Assembly (NCBI GenBank): GCA_028023455.1
Contig: JAQFVV010006221.1
Span: 6,617,011-6,681,010 of the forward strand
DNA: 64,000 nucleotides
Reading direction: 5' to 3'
Origin: Epiperipatus broadwayi
Taxonomy: Eukaryota > Onychophora > Udeonychophora > Euonychophora > Peripatidae
Every line of letters starts with the position of its first letter. Position 1 is the stretch's first letter. Both the position numbers and the translations under genes were made by a program. The notes beneath the pieces were generated by a model, which did not search any database, was not told where the DNA came from, and worked only from the letters and a program-made list of their open reading frames with translations. This document shows, one piece after another, positions 36,648 through 46,331 of this stretch.

Positions 36648-37516
36648 TGATAGTATAACTCCATGTTTTGTGTTTCTGGTGTGATTGGATATATAGGCTA
36701 TGTATTTTCCTGTATGTGTAGGTTTTTGGTAAACTGTAGTTTTGATTTTGCCATGAAGGAGAATGCCAATTTTTGATCTTGTTCTGATTCTATTGTGTAT
36801 TGAATTGAAGGGGATATATTGGTGATGTGTTTTAAGAAAGTTTGTAGACGTGCTTTATCATGTGGCCATACAACAAAGGTATCATCCACATAGTGAAGCC
36901 AAACTTTAGGTGATATGGAGTAGTTTTTATGGCTAAGGTTTCAAGTTCTTCCATGTAATTATTGCTAATCAGGGGAGACAATGGTGAGCCCATAGACATT
37001 TCTTGATTTTGTTGGAAGAATTTTGTGTTATATTGAAAATAGGTTGTTTTTATGCAGAATGTTAATAGTTCCATTATACTATCAACAGGAAGAGCTGTTT
37101 TAGTTTGTAAACTATTATCACCATTCAATCTTTTTCTTACAATAGACAATGCTTCTTCACATGGTACATTCATAAATAAACTTTCCATATCAAAGCTTAC
37201 CAGTAAGTTAGTTCTTTCAATTTTCATATTCTTGATCAATTCTACAAATGGTGTAAAATCCCTGATAAAGGACTGGATCTTGAACATCAAAGGGACTTAG
37301 AACTTTGAAAAGAAATCTTGGCAAGATGAATCTCTAGAACTAACAATAGGTCTTGATGGAACATGATCCTTATGGATTTTAAGAAGACCATAAAGATGAG
37401 GAATTTTACTGAAATATGATATTTTACTTTTTTCTGAATTAGTAAAGTACTTGCGATGCTTTCTGAGTAATGCTTGTAACTTTGTTTCTTTACTCGATAT
37501 TGTTTTTTTTGCCACT
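36648..37516 (-). pseudogene. Penelope-like reverse transcriptase, 5'-truncated (left arm)
   Basis: Frames 37515-37297, 37290-36832 and 36889-36698 together cover the RT fingers and palm. An ETKLQALLRKHRKYF-type start leads to SKIPHLYGLLKIHKDHVPSR, a Penelope-type RT motif. LLVSFDMESLFMNVP is motif A with catalytic Asp, GSPLSPLISN is motif B, and HYVDDTFVVW (about 36900-36870) is motif C with the double Asp. At least two frameshifts separate them. The copy stops at 37516, the inner edge of the palindrome, so the N-terminal part is missing. Confidence 0.8.
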
Positions 37517-37566
37517 GGTTATGACAACAAAATACAAGAACTCCTCACAGCAGGCCAATATAGAAA
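37517..37566. other. Centre of the Penelope-like palindrome
   Basis: A 50-bp single-copy spacer between GCCACT (37511-37516) and AGTGGC (37567-37572). On the plus strand it translates in continuity with the right arm (YDNKIQELLTAGQYRK), so it is extra 5' element sequence present only in the right arm. Confidence 0.65.
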
Positions 37567-39087
37567 AGTGGCAAAAAATCCAATACTGAATACAGAAACA
37601 AAGTTATAAGCATTACTCAGAAAGCATCGCAGTACTTCATTGATTCAGAAAAAAGTAAAATAACATCATATTTCAGCAAAATTTCTCATATTTATGGTCT
37701 ACCTAAAATCCATAAGGATCATGTTCCATTAAGACCTATTGTTAGTTCTAGAGATTGACCTTGCCAAAATTTGGCAAGATTTCTTCTCAAAGTTCTAAGT
37801 CCTTCGGCATGCAAGACCCAATCATTTGTCAGGAATTCTAGACACTTTGTAGAATTAATCATGAAAATTGAAAGAACTGACTTACTGGTAAGCTTTGATG
37901 TGGAAAGTTTATTTACAAATGTATCATATGAAGAAGCATTGTCTATTGTAAGAAAAAGATTAAATGGTGATACTAGTTTACAAACCAGAAGAGCTCTTCC
38001 TGTTGATAGTATAATGGAACTAATAACATTCTGCATAAAAACAACCTACTTTCAATGTAACACAGAATTCTTCCAACAATATCAAGAAATGGCTATGGGT
38101 CCACCATTGTCTCCTGTGATTAGCAATACAGTATATACATGGAAGAACTTGAAACCTTAGTCATAAAAACTACTCCATATCCACCTAAAGTTTTGGCTTC
38201 ATTATGTGGATGATACATTTTTTGTATGACCTGGTGAAGCATTGTTACAAACTTTCTGGAAACACATCAAAAATCTATCCCCTTCAATTAAATACACAAT
38301 AGAATCAGAAAAAGAACAAAAATTAGTATTCATAGACGTTCTTGTGATAAGACTCCCTCATGGCAAAATCAAAACTACAGTTTACTGAAAACTTACACAT
38401 ACAGGAAAATACCTAGTCTATACATTAAATCAAAACACAAAACATGGAGATATACTATCACTATGGATCATAGCAAAAGAAGTTTGTTTAGAAACCAGCG
38501 ATTTTGAAAAAAAAATCTATATAGAACAAACTCTTATGAAAAATGATTATCAGCTGTTATTAAGAAAACTTTAGACAACAAAAAGAACCATCGAGAGAAA
38601 ATACTATTATTGGTATTGTAGTATACCCATACATTCCAAAAATAGCAGACAAATTAAGGAAAATCTGCAATCAGTATAATATCAGAACAGCTTTGCAGAG
38701 ACATATCACTCTACAAGGAATTTTAACATCTACAAAGCTTAAACTTGAAATGATGAGAAGGAAAACAGCAGTCTATAAAATACCATGTGAATGTGGAAGA
38801 CACCAGTTATTTCATTGAAAAGTGCTTGCAAGAACCCAAACTGATGATTAGAAAAGAGAAAACAGATGTGTCTAAGGTAGCAGAACATGTATGTGCCAAT
38901 GAACATATGTTCAATTGGGAAAATACAAAAATATTGGATAGAGAAGAAAAGATACAAAGAAGAAAATTTAAAGAAGATGCTCACATTACAATGGCAAAAA
39001 AATCACATAAGCCAACCTAGTGTGACTATACATAATGTATGGAAACCACTAATCAACTTTGCTCTTAGGGAAAAGTAGAGAAATCAG
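37517..39087 (+). pseudogene. Penelope-like RT and GIY-YIG gene (right arm)
   Basis: Mirror copy without the 2.7-kb insertion. Open piece 37771-38160 carries LLVSFDVESLFTNVSYEEAL (motif A) and GPPLSPVIS (motif B). Motif C reads HYVDDTFF at about 38200-38223 in another frame. The connection then runs through a region with several stops to the nuclease remnant at 38787-39020 (KVAEHVCANEHMFNWENT). The YIG strand itself is deleted (CGRH followed by a frame break). It is more damaged than the left arm in the nuclease. Confidence 0.75.
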
Positions 39088-39308
39088 GAGGAATTCAGAA
39101 ACTTGAGAATTGAAGGACCCAGGTTCGAATCCCATGCTAGCAACACATGAAGAAGAGAGACTAATACCTCTCAAAACATTGTGTATATATTGTTTGATGT
39201 GCTACAGTTAACAGTAGAATCTATTTGGAATATTTAAATAAAGTTAAATTTATCTAAAGTCATTCAATACATATATTAGATGATGGAAATAGTCCAATAT
39301 AAAAATAC
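39088..39308 (+). repeat. tRNA-like terminal region, right arm (A box deleted)
   Basis: Has AGGTTCGAATCCCATGCTAG (B box) at about 39120 and the family tail TTAGATGATGGAAATAGTCC at 39276-39295, ending ATAAAAATAC at 39308. Compared with the left arm it lacks about 100 bp including the A-box and the gap to the nuclease gene, and it lacks the last 28 bp of the tail. Confidence 0.7.
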
Positions 39309-40140
39309 ATCTAACTGTTTCCCTGTATTACTACTACTCATATGTATAAGTTGTGTGACTACAAATAAACTATTTCCTACACATTTATTTGATCAAAAAC
39401 CTCCTTGCATTTCTCCCACTATATTATTTTCCATCCCTTTTGCCATCCTTCCAGCCACCATATATATATGATCAATAGATGGCATTTTAGCAAAAACACT
39501 ATCAAAGCATATGTTTGTTTACATAAACGTCAGAGTAAGCATTCACTATCTCTTTCATTAGTTCCACCCTCAGATCATGATTTCAAGCTGATTTGCTATC
39601 ATCGGTGATATCCTTCACTGATGATAGCAAATCAGCTTGAAATCATAGCATCAGTGAAGGATATCATTCACTGATGATAGCAAATCAGCTTGAAATCATG
39701 ATCTAAGGGTGGAACTAACGAAAGAGATAGTGAATGCTTACTCTGACGTTTATGTAAACAAACATACGCTTTGATGGTGTTTTTGGTAAAATGCCATCTA
39801 TTGATCATTAATACAAGCTTTAGCAAGTTTAACTTGGTTTTTGTTTTTCATATATATATAAAACATTGGTGTTACCACTATTGGTATATAATTGTTTAAC
39901 TTTCTATGATTCTTATCTTTTTCTTTAAATAATAGCCTTGTGTTATTCCAGCTATCTCAAAATTCTCTCTTCTGTTGTATATTATTAAAACATGATAATA
40001 AATTTAATTTTGTTCTATTTCCTAAATTCACACCATGTCTGCTGCCCATCCATCTAAACCGCTTGCCTTTTCACTTTTCAATTTCTTCCCTGCCTCATTC
40101 AATTCATTTTTTTGTAAACCTAATATTTCCATTACTATTT
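39309..40140 (-). pseudogene. LINE copy 2, 5' half (RT fingers)
   Basis: Down the minus strand: DSWNNTRLLFKEKDKNHRK (about 39952-39896) followed by LNNYIPIV is the conserved RT region before motif A. After a 339-bp foldback insertion the gene continues GRMAKGMENNIVGEMQGGF (about 39466-39395) and reaches the palindrome at 39322. The next expected residues (motif A) are found at 32945 on the far side of the palindrome, which is why I join the two halves as one element. The 5' truncation is at about 40140. Confidence 0.7.
39469..39807. mobile_element. Foldback element with triplicated core, 339 bp
   Basis: The terminal arms (TGATCAATAGATGGCATTTT at 39469 and its reverse complement ending at 39807) extend inward about 130-165 bp and share TTACATAAACGTCAGAGTAA and GTTCCACCCT. 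The core holds the 27-bp block GATGATAGCAAATCAGC... three times: once inverted at about 39575-39605 and twice direct at about 39618-39646 and 39672-39700. It interrupts the RT gene of LINE copy 2. Noncoding. Confidence 0.8.
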
Positions 40141-40149
40141 GCTTTTATG

Positions 40150-40960
40150 TTTGTTATCAAGATGTGATGTGATGCACTTTGACTTCTTATATGGAGTCGG
40201 GAATCTCAGCCATTATGCCCAGAGAAACCTGTTAGCAACTTTTTTACCTTCACTTTTCATTCCTGCTCTAAGTTTTTTCATATTCTTCTCTAACCTGCTC
40301 CATTGCATTTCCACAACATAATTTTTGCCTTTACATTTAAATATCTTTTATCTTTTCCCAACCCAGCATAAAAACCAATAACCTACTTTCTGTATAATCA
40401 TTTTGTTTTTTTTTATTCTTCCATGACTTCATTATTGGTACCCTTTCTGCTTTCAGGCATTTGCATTCAATTAACAGATGCCTAATATTTTCTATTCCTT
40501 CCTTACACAACTTGCAGACTAAATCATCCACATTTTTTCCATTTATATGTATATTCCTTTGCTTGTTTGAGCCTTAAGCAGTAAACTACTTTCCTTGTTA
40601 TTATCATAAATTAACTCAAATACAATATTCCATTTATATATATATATATATATGTAAACTCTTTTTACTCTCCATACTAGTTCTCCATCTCTCCAACTCA
40701 CTATTCTTTATTAATGCATCTATTCTTCTATCCCATTCCTTGACTCTATCTCACTCAACAATTCTCCTAACACAATCATCTCACTTTTTGTATAAGTATA
40801 TTGACAAAAATTCTTTATCCAAATCTTCTGCATATCATACTACCTTTCTCACCCATTTTGTTGCCTGTCCTTTACTCATAACCAAATTAAATACTATTTT
40901 GGCTATTCTCTTATTATCCATGAACTGCAATCTACCAAACATTTTCATTTTGTGAAACTA
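40150..40960 (-). pseudogene. LINE copy 3: C-terminal end of ORF2
   Basis: Third copy of the same LINE tail. Frame 40531-40337 has the CCHC-type KLCKEGIENIRHLLIEC; the remainder towards 40955 matches copy 2 (ATCTACCAAACATTTTCATT, CACAATCATCTCAC) but with stops. The 3' end GATGTGATGTGATGC is at about 40158 on the plus strand and abuts the 5' edge of LINE copy 2 head-to-tail. Confidence 0.65.
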
Positions 40961-41202
40961 CACAGAATTTTTAATCACATTTTTATCGAATTGGATCATT
41001 AATACATAATTTTATAAAAGTAAATTTTACTTATAAAATAATAAGTAAAACAAAAAATATTGTAGACTGATTTGATTAATCATAATGGTTCAAATATTAA
41101 AGTGAGTACCAATTTAAATACAAATAACGTGCAAAAAAAAACACGATATCCGTTTTGATGTTTCCATTGTTCCATATATAAATTATAATAAAATATTTTA
41201 CA

Positions 41203-43330
41203 ATCCCTCTTAATGTACCATTTGTATAAATTTTCATATTTCTTCTTTTTTTTTTCTAAATTGTCTTGTCAGTCGAAATTTTATTGGTCAATTGCTGCTT
41301 TTTTATATCAACTATCTTTGTTGTAGTTTTTAAAAGTAAATCATGTTCAAAATATGTTAATATTTGAAAGCAATTTGCAATTTCTAATTTAAATTCATTA
41401 GAATGTTTCTGAAACTTAGGAATATCACCTGTGAATATTGTTTTTCTTAATAATGTTTGTCTCTCTAGTTTTGCATTAACACATATCTTACATCTCACTA
41501 ATCGATGATCACTTTTTGTGTTGAATTTATTAAGAACATTACAATTTTGGAATATTGTATGCTTCCATGTCCATTTCTGTTTAACATTAAGAGGGACTGA
41601 ATATCTTGAATTTTATAAAATGGTGCAAAAAAGAATCGATAATGAAATAAGAATTGTAATTGTGAACTAGCAAGGAAATCTAGAGAAGAGAATAAAAGTC
41701 TCAAGAGTGCAAAATAACATTTTGATATTGGTAGAAAACATTTATGCAAAAAAAAAAAGCTGGAATTATTACTAAAAAGAGAGATGATATCATGAAAAAG
41801 AAGAGTTGCCTCAAGAATTACATAGCAATAAAGAACAAGGAAAATTACCTCCAACAACTACTATATCTTCTGAATTGTCAAGGATTTTAAGTGAAGAAAT
41901 GAGACATTCAAATAAATTTATGAAGAAGGAAAAGTTCCATGTAATGATGGAATTATAATCAATATTTTAAAGGAAGCAGGTGATGAAATAGAAAAGATTC
42001 TTTACAAAATTATATACCAAATGGCAAAATGGTAAAGATGTTTCAGGTGATTGAAAGAATGCTATTAATATTAATGATTAAAAAGGTGATAAAGGAAATA
42101 TTAAAAAATTACAGATCTATCAGTCTTCTTTCTTCTATATAAAATTTTAATCAAAATAATTATAACTCATCTAAAGAAAACTTTGGATTTTAACCAATCA
42201 AAAGAACAATCTGGATTTAAAAGTGGTTTTAATACAATGGATTATATCCAAACATTGAGAGAAGTTATAGAAAGGGCTAATGAATATGAGTTGCCATTAT
42301 GCTTTAGATTTGTAGATTATGAAAAGGCATTTGATTATAATCATTTCTTTAGTGATCAAAGCATTGGATTATTAAGATATAGATTCAGGATATTGCAATA
42401 TTCTGAATAATATTTATAAAAATGCAACAGCAACAATTAGATTACATAAAACAATACTAAAAGATTAACCTTGAGAAGGGTATATAATGGATCACTATAT
42501 CTCCAAAACTTTTATACAGCAGTTTTGCAAAAAGTATTTTGTGGATTGAAATGGGAAACTAAGGCAGTAAACATAAATGTAGATTATTTAAGTTATCTAG
42601 ATTTTGCAGATGATTTAGTTGTTATTGCAAATGGTGTTTTAGAGCTTCAGGAAATGTTCCAAGAGTTAAATCAAAGTAAAAAATGGAGTTAAAAATAAAT
42701 GCTAATAACACTAATGTGCAATGGATTTTCTCAAAACAAGAAAATAAAGATTGATAATGATGAGTTAGAAGAAGTTAACAACTACAAATACCTTGCTCAG
42801 ATTTTTACTACAGATGAAAACATAATGGATGAAATTAATAATAGAATTAAAATTGTTTGGGGTGATTTTTATAGAAATGAGTTAATATTAAAAGGAAATA
42901 TGCCTATGTGTAAAAGGAAGGTTTTTAATAAATGTGTTTTATCAATTCTTACTTATGGATTTAAGACTTGGACACTTAATAGAATGACAATACACCACTC
43001 AAAGAAGTATGAAAAGATGCATGTTAGAAGTAATGAGAAGAGATTGAAAACTAAATATATAGATGAGAGAACAAATACGTGTTACTGAACATCATTGAAA
43101 GAATTAAAAGACTGAAATGGAGTTGGACTGCGTATGTTGCTAAAAGAGATGATATTAGAGACATTATATTCCAAGAGATTGTAAAGGACCTAGAAAGATA
43201 GTATATGTGAGATGGATGGATGAAATAAGGAAGTTTCCTGGGGTGATGTGAAGAAGAGAGACTCTGGATCAGAAAAGATGGATTGAACTTAAAGAGACCT
43301 TCATTTTGAAGTCGATCGATAATAGTTGAT
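41203..43330 (+). pseudogene. RTE-like LINE copy A with 5' inversion
   Basis: The right part (about 41587-43330, plus) is colinear with copy B from about 49350 on. It shows the RT motifs VDYEKAFDYN (A, 42310) and LDFADDLVVIA (C, 42600) and the C-terminal SILTYGFKTWTLNR, with multiple stops. The left part (41203-41586) is the inverse of copy B 48890-49365, with minus frame 41498-41256 (NAKLERQTLLRKTIFTGD). The two parts share a few bases (CATTAAGAGGG) at the joint. This is the structure made by twin priming during target-primed reverse transcription. The APE endonuclease is absent. Confidence 0.75.
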
Positions 43331-44086
43331 TATTTTGAGAACAATGCATACATGATATACCACCTCTGTGTGACTAGGATCTTCTTCTGAAGAGATATTA
43401 GAGTCTGATTCTTCAATAGAAATAACAATTTTTAACTTTTTAAATATTGTCACAATGTCAGAATTTAAATCTTCAATTTCACTTTCTTTTATTTCCAGGC
43501 CAGAAATATGTAGTTGTTGAGAATGTCCATTACATTAGGAGCCATTTTATTTATGATACTGGAGTATTGTGTATCGATTCTGAGCTATCTATAGTAGGTT
43601 TATCAATATTGTTTAATTCTTTATTAGTGTCAAGTGTACTATTGTGTTAAACATTGATGTGCAAGTGTGGTCCTCTGATTACATTGTGAGCGGAGGGTTT
43701 AGAGCAGATGCCCTCATTCTTTGCAATGGAAGCACTGTGAATTTAATCCATGGATTGTTAAAAAAAATGTGTTGTTCCTCAGTCAGTAATTTGCTAAGGT
43801 ACATCTACTGGATTAACATTTTTTGTGGCTTCAGATTAAATCGAAAGCTGCTACTATAGACTGGGACAGGTATATTGTTTAGTAAAACAGGTTGAAAGTC
43901 AGACACTGTTCCAAAGAGAGCCATCATTTAAATAAAATTTATGTTTACACAAGCGGCAAATAACAGTAACAAACTCTTTTAGCTACTGTTAATAAAATCT
44001 TCTATATTATAATTTAGCTAGGCATTTTTTAACACCATAATAATAATTTGTAATAAATTGTTTTTCTCTTCACTAATAAAAATTGT
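43331..44086 (-). pseudogene. Unidentified minus-strand coding remnant
   Basis: 43500-43345 on the minus strand reads without stop as an acidic, helix-prone peptide (GLEIKESEIEDLNSDIV, IEESDSNISSEEDPSHTEVV). Upstream, 43860-43650 has weaker frames. I do not recognise the family. It lies on the same strand as the remnant at 44811-45101, with the TIR element at 44087-44566 between them, so one older gene may have been split. Confidence 0.3.
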
Positions 44087-44566
44087 AATTATAAATATGC
44101 GACTTTTTTCGCATGCGTCTTACTACGGTGAGACTCCGGCTAACCTTAATACAAGAATTTACCAACACAGGTATGCATACGACAGGGTTAAAAATAAAAA
44201 TGAAGGAACATCAGTATTATGGGACCACCAAGCAGCTACAGGCCATGTATTCGAACCCAGTTCTGCCCAAATAATTTGTACAGAGAAGAGTGATGCCAAA
44301 AGAAAAGTTAAAGAAGCTTTTTACATAGCAAATGATCTCAGTGCCATTAATAGAAGAGAGGCATGCTTTGCTCTCTCTAAACAATGGACTAATTAAATAT
44401 TCAAACTCATTTGTATATGTGTACAATAAACCACAACAGTCTTCATTCACAAAGCTATGAGTATGAGATTCGAACATTAAATCTCGAAAGCGCTAAGCAG
44501 ACCTATTACACGTTCAATATAATTATAGCTTCACTAACGCATGCGAAAAAAGTCGCATATTTATAA
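44087..44566 (+). mobile_element. 480-bp element with perfect 31-bp inverted termini
   Basis: 44087-44117 and 44536-44566 are exact reverse complements (outer ATTATAAATATGCGAC, inner TTTTTTCGCATGCGT). Each terminus also contains ATGCGA...TCGCAT, so each can fold on its own. The interior is one intact open frame of 100 codons plus about 140 bp of trailer. The target duplication is unclear in the A/T-rich flanks. It could be a transposase-mobilised element that captured a nuclease, or a Penelope-type copy bounded by inverted terminal repeats. Confidence 0.7.
44097..44396 (+). CDS. Partial GIY-YIG nuclease frame inside the TIR element
   Basis: The ATG at 44097 lies inside the left terminal repeat, which also encodes the first seven residues (MRLFSHA). 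The 99-residue product then reads YYGETPANLNTRIYQHR, the YIG strand with the Arg and His that follow it in GIY-YIG enzymes. Next come SVLWDHQAATGHVF and DAKRKVKEAFYI, which includes the expected C-terminal Glu, and AINRREA. This arrangement matches the endonuclease of Penelope-like elements. The N-terminal GIY strand is missing, so catalysis is uncertain. The frame has no stops or frameshifts, unlike nearly every other transposon frame here. The stop TAA is at 44394-44396. I chose this start because the in-frame codons before it lie outside the element. Confidence 0.65.
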   Translation: MRLFSHASYYGETPANLNTRIYQHRYAYDRVKNKNEGTSVLWDHQAATGHVFEPSSAQIICTEKSDAKRKVKEAFYIANDLSAINRREACFALSKQWTN

Positions 44567-44810
44567 TAATAATTTATATAAGAGCATAGTTGTCTAACGC
44601 TTTTTTCATTTTTTAAAAAATTGTTTATTGTTGTTGTTATTTTTGGGATGGTCTGCAGTATGTGAGATTGAATTCCACATGTTTATTTTGCTTAGTATAT
44701 GTATAATAGCTCTTTAAGAAACATATAAAGAACAAAACCTGTTTGCAACCATTAAGACCAGTGATCGGTTAGTAAAGAAATGTTTGAAAAAATAGTAGAG
44801 ATCCTTTGGG

Positions 44811-45101
44811 ATGGTGGAGCTGAAAAGCCCTGACAGTCTTTGTAGACTTTCATCGTCCGATCCTCTTGTATTTCTGCTGCTGGTGGTATCTAAATTAACT
44901 GAAAATGATTTTCAAGTTTTAAAAAGCCACTTTCAGGTGAAAGTGAAATCTGTAGTTATTAGTTTTAGTTTTATCACTGCATCGATTTTGAATGTTTTGT
45001 TTCGATACAAAGCTGAAAGATTTTGTTACTTCGGCATATGAAACTTCATTGATATCAGCAGTGGCATCTACATTTACTGACACATTGAATAAACTTTCCA
45101 A
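44811..45101 (-). pseudogene. Unidentified minus-strand coding remnant
   Basis: Frame 45101-44919 (60 residues; SLFNVSVNVDATADINEVSY) is followed by shorter pieces in other frames (DRTMKVYKDCQGFSAP). No motif recognised. May be part of the same broken gene as 43331-43860. Confidence 0.25.
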
Positions 45102-45273
45102 CTAAAGTATTTATTTTTTTTTACTTTATTGCCATTATTTGCAAATTATTTTTCTTATTTATTTATTTTTTTCTTTTTTTTTAATTTTAAATTATTTTGA
45201 TAATTTTTAATTTTTTTAATAATTTTGGTATTATTTTAATTAGTATTAAAATTCTTTACTTCCTCACATCACA

Positions 45274-45396
45274 CCCCCCCCCCCCCTCCACTTATTATTA
45301 AAGAAAGGAGGGTGGGAAGAAAAAGAATTTTTTTTTTTTTTATAAAAATAGTTTGTTTTTAAAAACGAAGAAGGGCCCCCCCCTTCGTTTTTTTCA
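45274..45396. repeat. C-rich homopolymer tracts and hairpin in AT-rich DNA
   Basis: A run of 13 C at 45274-45286, then a purine stretch GGAGGGTGGG, then AACGAAGAAGGG pairing with CCCCTTCGTT at 45364-45391 with extra C in the loop. Stands out sharply from the surroundings. Confidence 0.6.
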
Positions 45397-46204
45397 AACG
45401 CTTATTTTAAGAAATTTTTTAAATTTCAATATTGTAAATTGATTTATTATAAATTTATAAATGAAACGAAATGCATTTGGTGATTTAAAAAAAAAATGTT
45501 TGTGTTTATAAATTTAACATAAAATTCCTCCGATATACAATAAGTTTAAAGATACTCGGCTTCTAATAGCAAATGCAGTTAAATTTGATTGATGTGATTA
45601 TACAAAAAGCCTTTCTTAACAATGGCTGTTCAAAAGCACATTCGTTATTGTGTTAATCTTCTTCATCTTTTACTGACAATTTTTCCAAGAATTATAAATT
45701 ATTCTAATGAAGTAGACAGTTTTATAATATAAATAAAATTAGATCATTTTTAAGATGATCATTTCTGCTTTAAGCAAAAACTCGGTCTAATCTCATCAAT
45801 CATACATTTATTAATTTTTCTTGCTATCTTGGTATACTTAGTCTAAAGAGAAAGTTGATGACTTCTGTGTTTTCATTGTCAGTTTTATGGTCATGTGCCT
45901 TCTCTATCATTAAAATCTTTGTCTTCTTTATATTTATCTATAAATTCCATATTTCCATCTTGTTCTTTTAAATTTCTTAATAAATAACTTCAATTGTAAT
46001 TATGAGATTTAAATTTGTTGATTTTTTCTTACAGAAACCTCAAATCCTCATTTTCCACTCCTAATTGATTTTACTTTTCCAATTATATATTCATTATTTA
46101 AAATGAGTGGATAGGCTGATAATAAGCAGGATTATCTACCCCCTTTCACCATAGTTAGCATTTATTATACCTTATTTTTAATAAAGTCTTATAGTCTATA
46201 AAAA
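45397..46204. other. AT-rich DNA without a recognisable gene
   Basis: No gene or shared repeat seen. Confidence 0.45.
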
Positions 46205-46331
46205 AATATTGATCTATTTGTCAAGCATTGGTGGTCGAGAGGTCATCGACAACTGCTTTACAAGCAGTTGTCTCAGGTTAGCGGGTTGACTGATGCTATG
46301 ACACATGAGAAAAAAAAATATTGATCTATTT
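46205..46331 (+). mobile_element. Short tRNA-Val-like SINE, copy 2
   Basis: A 97-bp insert (46220-46316) lies between AATATTGATCTATTT copies (46205-46219 and 46317-46331). Same body as the 13.9-kb copy: GTCAAGCATTGGTGG, ACTGC-TTTACAA-GCAGT anticodon arm (TAC), GACTGATGC, then TATGACACATGAG and an A tail. The B-box region is shortened (GCGGGTTGACTG). Confidence 0.8.

Larger units (their letters stand above)
32940..39322. mobile_element. Penelope-like inverted dimer (large palindrome) with target duplication
   Basis: The insert 32953-39308 is flanked by ATCTAATTTTTCC (32940-32952) and ATCTAACTGTTTCC (39309-39322). Its two arms, 32953-37516 and 37567-39308, are reverse complements around a 50-bp spacer once the 2.7-kb LTR-like insert in the left arm is removed. 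Each arm carries, from centre outward, a 5'-truncated Penelope-type RT, a GIY-YIG endonuclease, a short linker and a tRNA-like 3' region. The left outer end is about 28 bp longer than the right, as at 1954-2473. Both arms are broken by stops and frameshifts. Penelope-like elements are known for inverted or tandem partial copies with terminal repeats; here the terminal repeat looks like a SINE. Confidence 0.8.

Noticed and set aside
39617-39640. CTGATGATAG motifs as further hammerhead cores
   Set aside because: No CTGATGAG core with a following helix II and GAAA; they belong to the triplicated block of the foldback element.
41498-41857. 119-codon minus-strand frame
   Set aside because: Antisense to the start of the RTE copy A plus-strand segment; its only relevant content is the joint with the inverted 5' part.
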